In this document: one piece after another, positions 12,001 to 23,773 of the stretch
How the letters are laid out: every line of letters starts with the position of its first letter
Numbering within the stretch: position 1 is the first letter of the stretch
Assembly (NCBI RefSeq): GCF_000003815.2
Contig: NC_049983.1
Coordinates: 11,555,491 to 11,619,490 of the forward strand
Direction: 5' to 3'
DNA length: 64,000 bases
DNA from: Branchiostoma floridae
Lineage: Eukaryota; Chordata; Leptocardii; Amphioxiformes; Branchiostomatidae
The notes under the pieces: generated by a model
What the model was told of the DNA's origin: nothing
Databases searched by the model: none
Seen by the model: the letters and a program-made list of their open reading frames with translations, nothing else
Program-made: the position numbers and the translations under genes

Positions 12001-15000
12001 AAGTCTGATTAACTTTAATCCTTTGGGGAGGCAGACAATATTAAAATGGGATTGGGGAAAGGGATTGCCTGGAAATTGGAACAAGGTGCAGTTTTGTTTG
12101 TCTCAATTACAAGTAACAATGATAAGCTTCATAGCAATTTTTTCCTCTTCATTAACACTCCAAAAGAGAAACATACTAGACACGTTTCCATGCATTTTGA
12201 TAGGAAAAATACGACAATTATTAAAAGGGAAGGTGTAGTGCAAAGTGTTATATTAAAAGATATAAAATGATGGGAAGGTAGGGACCTGGTAGGACCTGTC
12301 CTAGTGTGATTTTGAACAGTCTTACAGTTACACACAATGACACCTGTCAGAAGTGTCTCAAGTTTCCACCTTAATTTTACCACACTTAGGTCAAAAGGCC
12401 ACCTAATTAATAAAGGGGTCTGAAGGTCTTATCGCATCCCCAAGGCTGGCAAATTGGAGGATCCGCAAACGATGACATTCCTGACGAGACGTGGGCCTAA
12501 TCAGGTAGTAAATGAGATCATGACTGCCGCCTTTGTGATTCACACAATGCTAACATTCCAGCCTTTGTCCCAACCCACTCAGGTACCCCATACATCATTA
12601 ACCTAACACTCCACAGCTGGATTCAGCATGTAGGAGTGCTCCAGACTTTGGGGATCTTCTGGCATCTTAATTTTATAAGCACTTCCCCTTTCCTCCCAAC
12701 AGGATGCACAATGTCTGACTTTTCATACACATTACAGAAGGTCCATATTCATTCTGGTCTCTAGAACAAGTGCTGAATTGTCAGCCCAACAAGGCACCCT
12801 TTATTTGCCCACCAACATTGCAAAGGGACCTACTTGTTCTTTATCCAAGCATCCTGTTGCGTATCTCAAGTCTGAATCCTGTAATGTTTCCTTGTAAATT
12901 ATACATGAGGATACAAACAGCTTTGTAGTTGCATCATCTGTGTGTCAATCCATTTTGTCAACATGACAGGTTGTTAGGATCCAAAAACAGCAAAGTATTT
13001 CACCTTCACTGAATACAGTACTGGAATAGAACACCAATTTATCATATCACCCATAACTGTCTCACATCAATATATTATATAGGCTTTCCTCTTCATCTTT
13101 TGACAGGTCTAGACTAAATTGCAGAAGTGTCTGTTGGGCCTAGTCTCAAAATGCTCCATTTTGGCATCCCCTCAATGTCTATTCAATATTCCACCCTTGC
13201 TGCTCCTTTCAAGTTTTACAGACAGGAATATGATTCTTAATTCATATTTACATCACAAGATCTTTGCCTGCATCAATTATTTAGATACAACCCTGCAGTG
13301 TTATATCTACCCTGGTAGTAGTAATAGTCCCTTTTCACCAAACAGAAAACATTACATTTAGTAATACTGCTTACAGTTACATGATATACAGTACCTTTCA
13401 AAGTTTCAGGATAATTATTGTCTTCCGCTGCTCCAAAAAAAGAAGTCAAACCCAACCTGTGTAGAAATAGTAAACTCTAGTACTCGAGTAAACTCTTTTT
13501 ACAATGTTTATCACTGTCCTGTTCATTGTGACAAGTATGTTCCCTATGTTTCTACCATGAACTTGCAATTAGCCTCCGGGCATGAACTTGCAAATCAACA
13601 TCTTCTTCAATGTCCCCATACAATGTACATAACCAACATGGCTACTGTGTAACCAGGAGTTACTCTGACAGAAGGAGAGGAATACAAGGGTGGTAACATT
13701 AAACAGCAAATTGCATCTCCCATGCCTAACATCTGCTGTCTCCAGCAATAAAACCGTCTATCTGGAATACATCAGACTGTAAGCAGGACAATGAGAATGC
13801 TCAGCAGATACAGCTCCTGATAACCCAGCATACCACACATGCCTCCCATGACCCATCTAAGTGGCCAGGTCTGTTTGTCACACAGGTGTTGGGTCCATAG
13901 TCTTCCCATCAAGTGTTACTACAGACACTCAGGTATGCCAAATGTACCTTTAGGGTCGCTAGTCATGCAAGTGGCAGGTGTGAGAGCGGCCAAGTGGCCC
14001 TCCACGGGTCAGAAAAATAATCGTTACCAGGACAAAGCAGGCATAACTGCAGGCATCTGAGATACACACTAATCAATAGTTATTTTAGGATCAGGACGAT
14101 TCAGCTCTTTACCGACTTGGCCCAGTCAACTCAAACCAACATCCTACTGATTCCTAGTCAACTCAGCCAAGGTTAGGGTTGGGATAAGGATGTTGGGCCA
14201 AGTTGACCGAGGTGTTGGGCCCAGTTGGTCTGATTATCCATCATTCCATGGGCCGAATTAGTAAAGGGCCCAAAAGTCCGCCATATATCACTTTTACACC
14301 AAGCAAAAGAACATTCTTTCAACCTTGGGTTAGTCATATTGGACCGAGCTCAGAGCAATCGAGGACTGTAATCAACTGAAAAGTGCATACACGTATTCAT
14401 GCCCACCCTTTAATTAGTGAAGGGCAAAGTCAAGTACAATCATTGTTGTTGAGTGCAGTCATTCATTCATTCCCCACAGCTTAACATCACAAAATTTCCA
14501 CTGGGTGAGTGTGTGCACTTGATTATTAAGTAAGTTGATAAGTTGAGCAAACGACCTCCAGGGAGCTCTTCACACTTGTCGTTTATAAAGTCTCTGGATA
14601 TGACAAGGCAAGGTCAAAAAGGTGTCTACTAATCCTGCCAGCACTTAACTATTAACCCACACATGTTAATCCCCCGTTGCTAAAAGCATAAAGACAGGTC
14701 CATTTTTCTTCACAAAGTAGACACTAACATTCCTTTGGCATTATGCACGGAGTTAGTCAACATCGACAGATTTCATTTTTTAACCTTAAAATGTGTATTT
14801 TGTCCTGACTCTACTGAACTACACCTAGCTGGAACTACAAAGGAAATATAGTCTGGTCTGCCATCTCAATGTACATTGCCACTTTTCAGTCAGTACAAAT
14901 TAAAAGAGTCTATCTTTGGTCAAGCCTAACAAATACAACAGCTTTGTATTCAGCCAGAAGTTATTCATTCACTGGCAGGGTGCCCTGTTGGCAATGGCTG

Positions 15001-18000
15001 TGGCGCTACAGTGGTAACATTAGCAGACTAGACAAATACCAGGGTACACTCAACCCATTCTTATGGTCCATTTGAACAAAAACTTGGCATTCCTATGGCT
15101 AGCTTCAGTTACCTCGCTGAGCAAACAGGGAATTCTTCCTCGGGTTTCAGCGCCATTGACATGTCCTCAAAACAAATACCCCCCACTTGTTTGTGTACGG
15201 AAGCAAACCAAGGTGACAAGGTCGCAGAGGCGAGGGGACTGCGTGCCGAACTTGGGGGTTGTTTTTGTCGTGTGCGACCCCCGGGTGCCGTGCCACACAG
15301 GCGACATTGTGCCCAGATGTCGGGACAATAGGAGGCAGAATAGAGGGAAAACATGTCTGGGCAGGACAATAGCCTCAGGTAGGAGGGCTGGGCAACTAAT
15401 GGGATGTAAAAGAGACAAGGTATGTTCAGGGGTCATTGGCCAAATAATGGCAGACGTCTCCTTCCCTCAAAGGTATAAAAATCATATCATCAACATTTAT
15501 GACTTGTGTGGTTGGTGGGCATATCATGCAATGTATAAACAGTATTGAAAAGCTGATGTAGCCACGATAGCTTTAGCTGCTCCCGAACTTCACTCACCTG
15601 AGCTAGGTACAAATGTATATTGTAGTACATACTTCAAGAAAGTAAGACACTGAAAAAGACACTGAAAGTCAGCTGACAACCTTGTTAAGATATCCAAATA
15701 TGGATGCTGAAGCTGAAGTCATAAACAAGAGTTGCAAAGAAAAACTTTCACTCACTACAAGAGATCACAGGAAAAACAAGTCAGGTTATGGTGACCCAGG
15801 TGTTGTTGTCTCCACACCTTAAGTTACCCTAGGGCATGAAGGCCAGCAAGTTGTGAGACACTGCAGGTGCTGTCACTTGACAATAAACAACTGAATGGCC
15901 TCTTCTCCTAAAGGTGAATGTCACTTTGTACACAAACTATCCTGGTCTGTCTAACATTCTAAATATACCATGAGCATTTGAAGCCTCAGCTGCAGGAAAA
16001 TGGTCTGAAATGGTATCTATTGTAAACAGGTTGTTGAAGAGGAAAGAAAAAAGAGTTTTAAACATTCCTCAAAGATATTGATAGATAACTTTGATACCAA
16101 CGTTAACAGCAGTAGGTATGCATGCATTTAGGTCAGGCTTTGGGCCCTAACACCTAATTTGCTTCAACCATAATAAATCTAAACTAAGCCTCACTAAGTG
16201 ATGGTAAATGTGGCCATCAATATTGCTGACAGCTGAAATTGGTCAGATGATTAGTATTCAGGACCATGAAGTGACCTACATACAGCACTGATTGCTGGCA
16301 GTTATGCTACTCACATACCTGTGACTAAGATTTTATCTTTCCAGTGTAGAAATGTGATGTTACACATGTATTTACATTGACGAGATAACAACAGCTTTCA
16401 GGGTCAACCCTCTTGGATCTCCTTGGATTTGATTGGTATCAAACAGATTCACAGAACTGACCATCTTCCAATCCCCTTCCTCTGTTCCATACCTTGACTT
16501 ACAAATTTAATTTCACCACAGCTTGACTTTAACAAATGTGGTCTAATCTATGACAAATGCAACTGATACTTAAGCATATTACTAATAAAACACAACACAT
16601 ATAAGCCATCAACAAAACTGAATTGATGACACTTATTAGAGACTGTTGATCCTATTAGGAAGCCAATACAGAAATGATGGTTATTTATTTTACAGGGATA
16701 ATAAAAGATCTCCCTTGTTGTCTATTCATTGACTGTACTGCCAATTACATGGTAGGGGAACTGTTGTCACATGACTGTTATTGACCCAAATATTCAGCAT
16801 ATTTGCTGAGAATGGCCACAATAACAGCGAAGCAGGCACCAAAGAAACATTATGGCTATCCCTATCCCTTTTCATACCAGTGCATTGTAAAAACCTTTGA
16901 TGAGAATGACGCAGACAGGCCTGTTCCCACCACTGAGAAAAGGGTTCCACCTGCGTCACATGAAAGGTATATGTCCTACCTACAATGGATGAGGAGGGGA
17001 GGGCTGGGTGACATAACAGTCACAGTTGTACACATAACTAAAGAGTGCCCTAGTTCCCACGCAAAGGGATTCCTGTCGCAATGTCTCTTTGTTGGAAGTC
17101 CATCTATGTAAACACAAAACAAGGTGCCTCATACTTTATGATATGACCCACCTTGTCACTTTTTTCCCCAACAAAATTCTTAGTAATAATATATATAATA
17201 AAGCATTGGCAAGAACCAAAAAACACAGACTAAACTCTCTTTCTATATATAACCTGTATATACACAAATGTTACCACGTTAAGACATGAAATAGAGTCCA
17301 ACTAAAAGGGGCTGACACTGAAGGAATATTTTTACCTTTGGCCCTAGTCCAGCATAGCAAGATGTAAACAGAAGACTACAAATCAATATCAGTACATGTA
17401 TGTCTGTGGGTAGCAACTTGGCAATGTTGGGTCTACTTCTTGATATCAACAAGCCTGCACTTTGTCCTGAACCTTGGACCACTGATGTCTGCTTTAGTGG
17501 ACATCAGCAGCACCCCACCCCCCCAACTCCTGCCCTTTGTCCATGGCACCTCAGCAGCTGTGAGATGTTGTCAGCACCCCCTCCACTGTTGAAAACAACC
17601 TTGTGTGCATGGACAGATGCCAAGCCAGTGGAGTGGCCCACCCCTGACCCCATCCATGGCACATAAACGGGAACAAGCTGCCTCAACACTTAACAAATCC
17701 ATCACAAAGTGAAGGGGGGAAATGGAAACGCCCTTACAGGCCTGCAGACCTCTTTTGCTGATTATAGAGTCTGTGAAGGTGAATTACACACCACACACTA
17801 AAATTGAACTGTTATCTACATTGTTTTAATAACAGATGGCTAAATGTTTCATCAAAAATCTTTTTCCCACAAGTTAACTGTTGTGTTTCAACAGCTTCTA
17901 TACCTGTTCCAGACACTTGCAGATGACTCCTTGACCATGGCACATATTAAAAAGCTGTCGCTTTAAACACAGTAAAACAAAAAAACATTCGTACTAACCT

Positions 18001-21000
18001 TCCAATATCTCCACAATATGCGGATGCTTGAGCGACATCATGATCTCTATCTCTCTCCGGATCCGTGCCATGTCCTGGCTGTCTCGGACCTTGTCTTTGC
18101 GGATGGTCTTGATGGCAACCTGAAGCGGACATAACATAAACACGACTTCATCAACAAATCAACAAAACATAGACTCTTACCTATAGATAAACACAAGTTA
18201 TCAAAGAGATGTAGTATGCATTATAGGTAAGTTGTTGCCCCAAAACATATTACAAGTGTCTTAAATGTTACCTACTCCTGTACCAAGTTCGCTTATGATG
18301 AAAGTAGACATCAAGAGCATCTTCAACATCATATGAATATATATGAATATACAGGTACATGTAAGTGATACATTTGTTTCAACACTGTGTCTGAAAGCTG
18401 TCAAATCCAATTAGATGCGATAGAAAGCAACTAAAAGCTTCTCTTCCCTTAGGCCCCCCACTGTGAAGTTGTCCGCCAAACCCATGAAACATTTTTGACA
18501 TATCTTTCAATTTTCTGGAAGAACAGGCCAACTAGTCAACTTCCCCCAGATCAAGTTGCAGCCAGCAGTTTCAGACTACATCCGGTAAAGCCTCCTCTTA
18601 TCTGGCTGTTCTTGAACTTGGCCTGGGCAGACTAAACAACTTGGTGGGGAGAAACCTGATCAAGAAGAAAGCCTCAAAATGTTTGCAGCTTGAGCTGGAA
18701 TGTTTCAGCTCGGAAGTTAACCCCTCATCATCTCCCTACCAAAATGTTATAACTCGTTTTTTCTTTCATTTTTCATGCGAATATAAAATGCATTTCCTCC
18801 AATCTTCTTCCTTCCAAAGACTAACAACAAAGCATCCTTTCAGGAAAGGAAGAAGTCGGCCATCTGCCCAGAAATCAGAGATAGGGCAACCCTGCATTCC
18901 TTCCTTTCCGGAGAAATGTATCATGTTTCCAACGCTTGGTGTGCACAGTACATTTCTGCCTTTTCCTTAGTAACAAGTTCAAGGACTAAAACATCTTAGT
19001 TTGGTGCCAAATTGCCTTGTTGTATACAAAACAGATGCAAGCGTGTGGAACTCAGCTGGTCCATATCCTCAAACAGGAAGAGTTTTTTTTCTGCAAAGGG
19101 CCAATTAAAAACAGCCTCATGTGGTAGCAACTTCCAACTACCTTTACAGTAAAGTTTACTTCACCTGAGACACTACTACCTGTATCATTTGCATCAGCAG
19201 AATGCAATCTTTTCATGAGGACATCCTAAACAGCTATTTTTGGGGGTTATTATTCAGTTGATATTGTTTAATCCTGTCCATCAATGACTACAGTATGACC
19301 AGACATGCCCCCACCCTGTCACCACTTGTGATTCCGAGCCATCTCGCCAAAGACGTCACAACTTGTAGGCTACAGACTTTAGCAAACACTGTCTTGTCCA
19401 TGTGAGACAACAACACAAAATTCCTAGTTGGCATCTTCTTGTCTTCAGGAAGGGGGTGGGTGGAAACAAGTGACCTTGTCCATTTAGCATGAAGCGTTCA
19501 AATATGCCCATGACCAAGGTGACAATGAATGATATATGACAGTTGGGATGAACTATTTGATTCCCTTAAAGAAACTACAATAAAGTCAAAATTCTTCCTT
19601 GAAAGAATCTGTAGAACAAGAGGGAATATCATTAGTCTAAACTTGAAGCATTTCATTTCCATTTAAAAAATGTTTGGGCAGTTGCATGGTTGAGCAAAAT
19701 GATAAAACAAATTCACAGAAAAGAAGGAGGCTTCAACCCACTAAAACACAAGTGGTTCGCCCCATGAGTTCATCAGTTGTCACCTTATTTATGAACCCCC
19801 CAAGGCTAGTTGTTTCCAGATGGAAGAATCCTTCAGTGTAATGGTATGCCAAAAACATGGACTTCTTATTACAGAGGGAGGAGGGGGGGTATGGTCATGG
19901 GCAGGCGTTGGCAGATCTGCAAAGTGCATTTGGGGCTACAGTAGCCCTGTGCTTGGTCAGATAACATTTGCTCATGTCCCCACAATAGCAAATGTGAATG
20001 TAGTGTTTTGCATGATGTACATCCAAACAGCTTTAAATGCATCAGCAAACTACAGCATTGTTAGTTGGACAACAGTGTATCTTCACTTTGAGTGACATGC
20101 GTCATTCCAAATTCCAGCTTTCCCAGAAGGGGATGATGCATGCATCGGTGACTGAGGGCATGTGCCTTTCCGCTACGAGTGTGGCTATGACCATATATAG
20201 AGGTTAAACCACCTGATCGTTTGCGCTGACCACTCGACCATATCAGAAGACAAGAAACGCAAACTTGTCGCAGCGACATTTACAATATTTGTGTGACAGT
20301 GTCTTCCTGTAGCTAGGTAGCAGTCTGGTGGCAAGTGCGCAGAGTCCAGGTACACAGTACAGAGGTACAGGCTGGGCAAACAATCCTAACACATGCGGAA
20401 TGTGCGGAATGCTGTCTGAGAAAACAAGGGTCACACTTCTTCTCTAACAGGGCATAATGCAATAACGGCCTGTGATCCGAGTCCAAACTACTACACAAAG
20501 GGATTTACAGCGACAGCAAACTGGCAGCAAATAGACTCACGTCAACATAAGTCACACAAGCTTAAAACATCACAATGTTTTCCTGGACTCTATTTACGAA
20601 TTATTAGCTGTAGCCATGGTAGTTGTTTCTCATACGTCATGCAGCCTTTTTGAAAAAAGTGAAATGAGAAATATCCGTGGATTAAGATTTCAATCTGGTA
20701 GGTCTGGAGGCTTATCACATTATCATGCATGCATTCTTCACTGGCTTTCGGCATTCACTAACCCAATCCTTAGAGGGCTCAACCTTTCCAAAACACTTTT
20801 AGCAAGGATTGTATTTGAAATGCGGTTTTAGGAAATCATTTTTTTCACCATCCATGTTTATTGGTAAGCTAAAAACGTTGCCAGGAATAGCAACAATGAG
20901 CCAGGATGCGTGACTCCTATGTTTGTAGAACACAATGGATATATTTGGTTCCAACACATAAAAACAACTTTCGTTCTACACTACAGTAATTTAAGAAAAC

Positions 21001-22110
21001 TGATAAATGCTTACAAAGAAAACTAGTTAGATCTGAAGTTCCTCTGGATAAACATGCCTCAGTTGGGAAGGGTAGTATTAACACTACAGAAACTTTCCCC
21101 CTTCATGAGGAAGTTCCACTCTCAAATCCTGTTTACCGAGACCAGGTGAGTTGACTCATCGAGACAAGGACCATTGTATACACACACGGTGTATGGCTAC
21201 CTGTCTTATCATAAACTTTCAGTTCCAGTGTTTCTATTCCCCAATTTGCTTTGATTAAGAGGGCAATTAATAATCATCCTCTTGGTTGAATAATGTATTT
21301 TCTATGATTAACTGAATATTTCATTCCAAAATCGGAAAAATGCACTCCATCACAAATCATTTGATTTTTACACTTGACGGCATCTTGTGGGTTGTGTCGC
21401 CCACTGGTTTCTAAAAATATTTCAACCAGTTGCTACAGTAGAACCCAAAAACATTCTCTGACTCAGGTGACAGTACTTCGGAGAAAGATTGGCATAATTG
21501 CACCAATTTGTCTTTGTATAGAGTGTTTCGCACCTTGTTGTTGCGTTTATTGTGACCCTCCCTGTAACACCTGAGTACACAAATCTTACCTACTTATACA
21601 CAATCAGCGGGCCATAAACTGTGGGTTCGTTACTGGAGTATTTAGGACCCGTATATGATGGGTGGTCATGCTTCAATTTGGTGGTCGATAAGCCCAGGCG
21701 TCCCACAGGGATACTGGAATGTAAGCTTTTCATTCTGGCATCGAGAGGACAAATACAGCCACCACTCCGTGTTACCTTTCTACATGTTGCAAACTAGCTC
21801 AACGACTACAGTTGCCATTTTTCTTGATTTTACAATGAAAATACCACGAACAAGAGATGATTTCTAAGTACAGAGAGATACGTGCCTTTTGTAGAGAAAT
21901 TACAAAAGGTTGAGATAATATTTGTGTCCTTTGTATTCCCCCTGGACACAGTGGCAACCCCAACGGCCGACCACCCACCTTCTTCCCCTTCTTCTTCTCC
22001 TCGGCCAGCTTGACCTTCCCGTACGTTCCCTGTCCCAGGTTCTGTAACACCGAGAACCTCTGCTTCAGGTTGTGCCGGTGTCCGGTACTCGCGGAAGTCA
22101 CCGTATCCAT
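6081..22110 (-). CDS. NUAK1: NUAK family SNF1-like (AMPK-related) Ser/Thr kinase, complete
   Basis: Seven coding exons join in frame to 566 codons: 22110-21979, 18119-17999, 10143-9992, 9786-9721, 9417-9298, 7538-7406 and 7057-6081. All introns have GT/AG. The ATG at 22110 is the first in frame and sits in AGCCATGG. Visible parts: glycine loop GQGTYGKV (residues 26-33), VAIK lysine 48, HRDLKLEN (from 140), DFG 160-162, and the LKB1-target T-loop [13 protein letters not shown] with Thr175. After the kinase domain come two GILK motifs (358-361, 431-434), which in vertebrate NUAKs dock PP1-beta/MYPT1, the NUAK-typical [11 protein letters not shown] block (396-406) and a C-terminal LYQQALDIC helix. 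Known family role: an LKB1-activated kinase in adhesion, myosin phosphatase control and stress signalling. Human NUAK1 is about 660 aa; the difference is a shorter tail. It probably predates the NUAK1/NUAK2 split. Confidence 0.95.
9097..9203. mobile_element. Short foldback MITE in a NUAK intron
   Basis: CCTAAGCCTGAGTACCATCC at the left is mirrored by the right end, whose reverse complement reads CCTAGCCTGGATACCATCC. The element is about 107 bp and has no coding capacity. A related half element with GGAGGATGGCACTCAGGCTAGG occurs in an NPAT intron near 48650-48680, so this is a dispersed family. Confidence 0.5.
10685..10801 (+). other. Small open frame inside a NUAK intron, doubtful
   Basis: ATG at 10685 opens a 38-codon frame beginning [20 protein letters not shown], which is polar and protein-like in composition. 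A possible donor (GTAATC) overlaps its stop codon, so it might be a first exon on the strand opposite NUAK. No downstream exon with matching phase was found and no domain is recognised. Confidence 0.18.
14117..14209. repeat. Imperfect inverted repeat in NUAK intron
   Basis: CTTGGCCCA and CCAACATCCT on the left are mirrored by AGGATGTTGGGCCAAG (from 14188) on the right, with extra bases in the left arm. A further copy of GTTGGGCC follows. It could be a worn MITE. No function can be read. Confidence 0.35.
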
Positions 22111-23773
22111 GGCTGTCCCAGAAAAATATGTAGATTGTGCACCAAAACCTTGACAGTCGCCACACACCGCCGTCTGACTACGAAACAACAGAATTTCTCT
22201 CGTGGTTAAAATCGATAGCGGCGTGCCCCAAATTGCGACATGGTCTCCCTGGCTCTCTGGGCGCTGTACTACCTCTCCGATAACGTCAGTCCAGATTTTA
22301 ACGGTATCCTGTGTTGAAGGAAGCTTCCCAGTCGGCCCAAAACACAGTGAATCACGGCGGTTGCCTTGCCTGTCCGCCCTGCCCAGTGTCTCTGTCCCGT
22401 CTGCTCGTGTTGTCCCGGCCCGGCGCTATTTCAGGCACGGGTAACGTCACTGTCCGACCGGAAAGGGGAGGGGCAAACATTCCAACTGCGGGGCGACAAA
22501 ACACAAACCCCATTAAAACATTCAATGATCATAAATCCATTCATATATTACAAAAAGTCGGTACTGCTTAACTTACTTGATATAAATTATTTTATTCTAA
22601 AATATATAAACCTATTGTATTTCTTCTTATAGATACTGAATTTGATTCATAAACTATTTGTATTCTGCTGCCTTATACTTTTCTTCCAAATATGGAAGTG
22701 TCTTTTCTTCCAAATATGGAAGAGTCCGAAAGAAAGCACGTGACGCGCACACACAGGTAGGGGCCATTGGTTAGTACAAGGAGGTTATTCAAAAATCCAT
22801 TTCGATTGGCAAATTCCCAGAAGATAGACATATTTCGTACTCTCCATGGCTTTTGCACGAAAATTCAATTCAGGTTGATCGACAATCCTCACTCAGGTGT
22901 ACAGTCTGGCTTGCGGTTTGAAAGTGGTTGTTAGGTGACGCAACTCAGGATGTGAAAGGATGAGGTCATTCAATTTGCGGTTTCCTCAGTATCCGATGTC
23001 GGAGGTTTTATCTAGTTACTGCAGTATCGTCACAGAAAAGCTATTATGTCACATGAAAGGAGCTTTCTTAGCACGCAAATTTATTCTCAAAGGAACGTTA
23101 ACGTTAGTTAAATTCGATACCATACCAAGGCAGGTGCACATAAAAGGCAATAAGATATCATAAAGAGCATGAACGGTGTATCTAACACGTTCATTTGAAT
23201 TCGAATGAATGACAAAACTGAGCAGTACAAAAAAAACACTTGGATTCTTCAGTCCCAAAAATTGGTCGGTAGATCTTTGCAAAAAGAAACTTGCCTTTCT
23301 GTGCAAGTCGATCGTCGACCGTGGGGTGTTCGACAGTGGGGAAAACACCAATGTTTCATATGGTAAAGAGATCGTCGTTGAAAGGAAAACGAAAACTACG
23401 AAAAGCTTCAATTGGTCATCTCATGATTTAAAACGACAGGGCGGTGCGCCAAGTATGTCACTGGAATCATGCTGTGGCAAAAGAGTTACAGATCCCTTAG
23501 GGCAAAGACAGATTTCGGACCACAAGAGTCAATGACCCTTGTTGGCCTAGTTCATTATACAATGTATATGATACATTGTCTGTATTTTCTAAACTTATCT
23601 TCCAGGGGGTATTATCACGGGTATAGTAACTTAGTGGTTTATGATTTATGATTTGACGAATACAGACGTAAGCATTTGATTTCTGCGCAGTACTAGTGTT
23701 TTACGCGCGATCCTGACGTCTATCTATAGTAGCTGACTGCACACAGAAGGCTAAGCCCATCGAAAATCGAAGG
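22111..23773. promoter_or_regulatory. Divergent promoter region between NUAK and the ODF3-like gene
   Basis: Both start codons face outwards from this 1.66-kb gap. The NUAK-proximal third (about 22110-22480) is GC-rich and CpG-containing, as expected of a 5' UTR and core promoter. Further on are two tandem CArG boxes (own entry) and a CACGTGACG E-box at 22737-22745. The section towards the ODF3-like ATG shows no obvious TATA box or RFX X-box that I could support. Short open frames here are not convincing genes. Confidence 0.5.
22678..22722. promoter_or_regulatory. Tandem CArG (SRF) boxes
   Basis: A 21-bp direct repeat, CTTTTCTTCCAAATATGGAAG, occurs twice with 24-bp spacing. Each copy carries a perfect CArG box CCAAATATGG (22686-22695 and 22710-22719) inside a TTCC...GGAA palindrome, which could also serve ETS-type cofactors. 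The sites lie about 570 bp upstream of the NUAK ATG and about 1.1 kb upstream of the ODF3-like ATG. Binding is inferred from consensus only. Confidence 0.5.

Noticed and set aside
15063-15548. 161-codon open frame and antisense shadows
   Set aside because: GC-rich patch in a NUAK intron. No domain, no splice sites, and overlapping frames on both strands suggest chance.
16812-17111. 100-codon open frame beginning [15 protein letters not shown]
   Set aside because: The start looks protein-like, but it is an isolated frame in a NUAK intron without homology, promoter signs or neighbouring exons.
22108-22188. Upstream extension of NUAK exon 1 beginning FRSQTAVCGDCQG
   Set aside because: The extension has no ATG (the apparent start is TTG). 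The first ATG is at 22110 in good context and matches the usual short NUAK N-terminus.
22920-22945. RFX X-box-like GTTAGGTGACGCAAC upstream of the ODF3-like gene
   Set aside because: Only one half resembles the RFX consensus and it is over 800 bp from the start codon; too weak to annotate.
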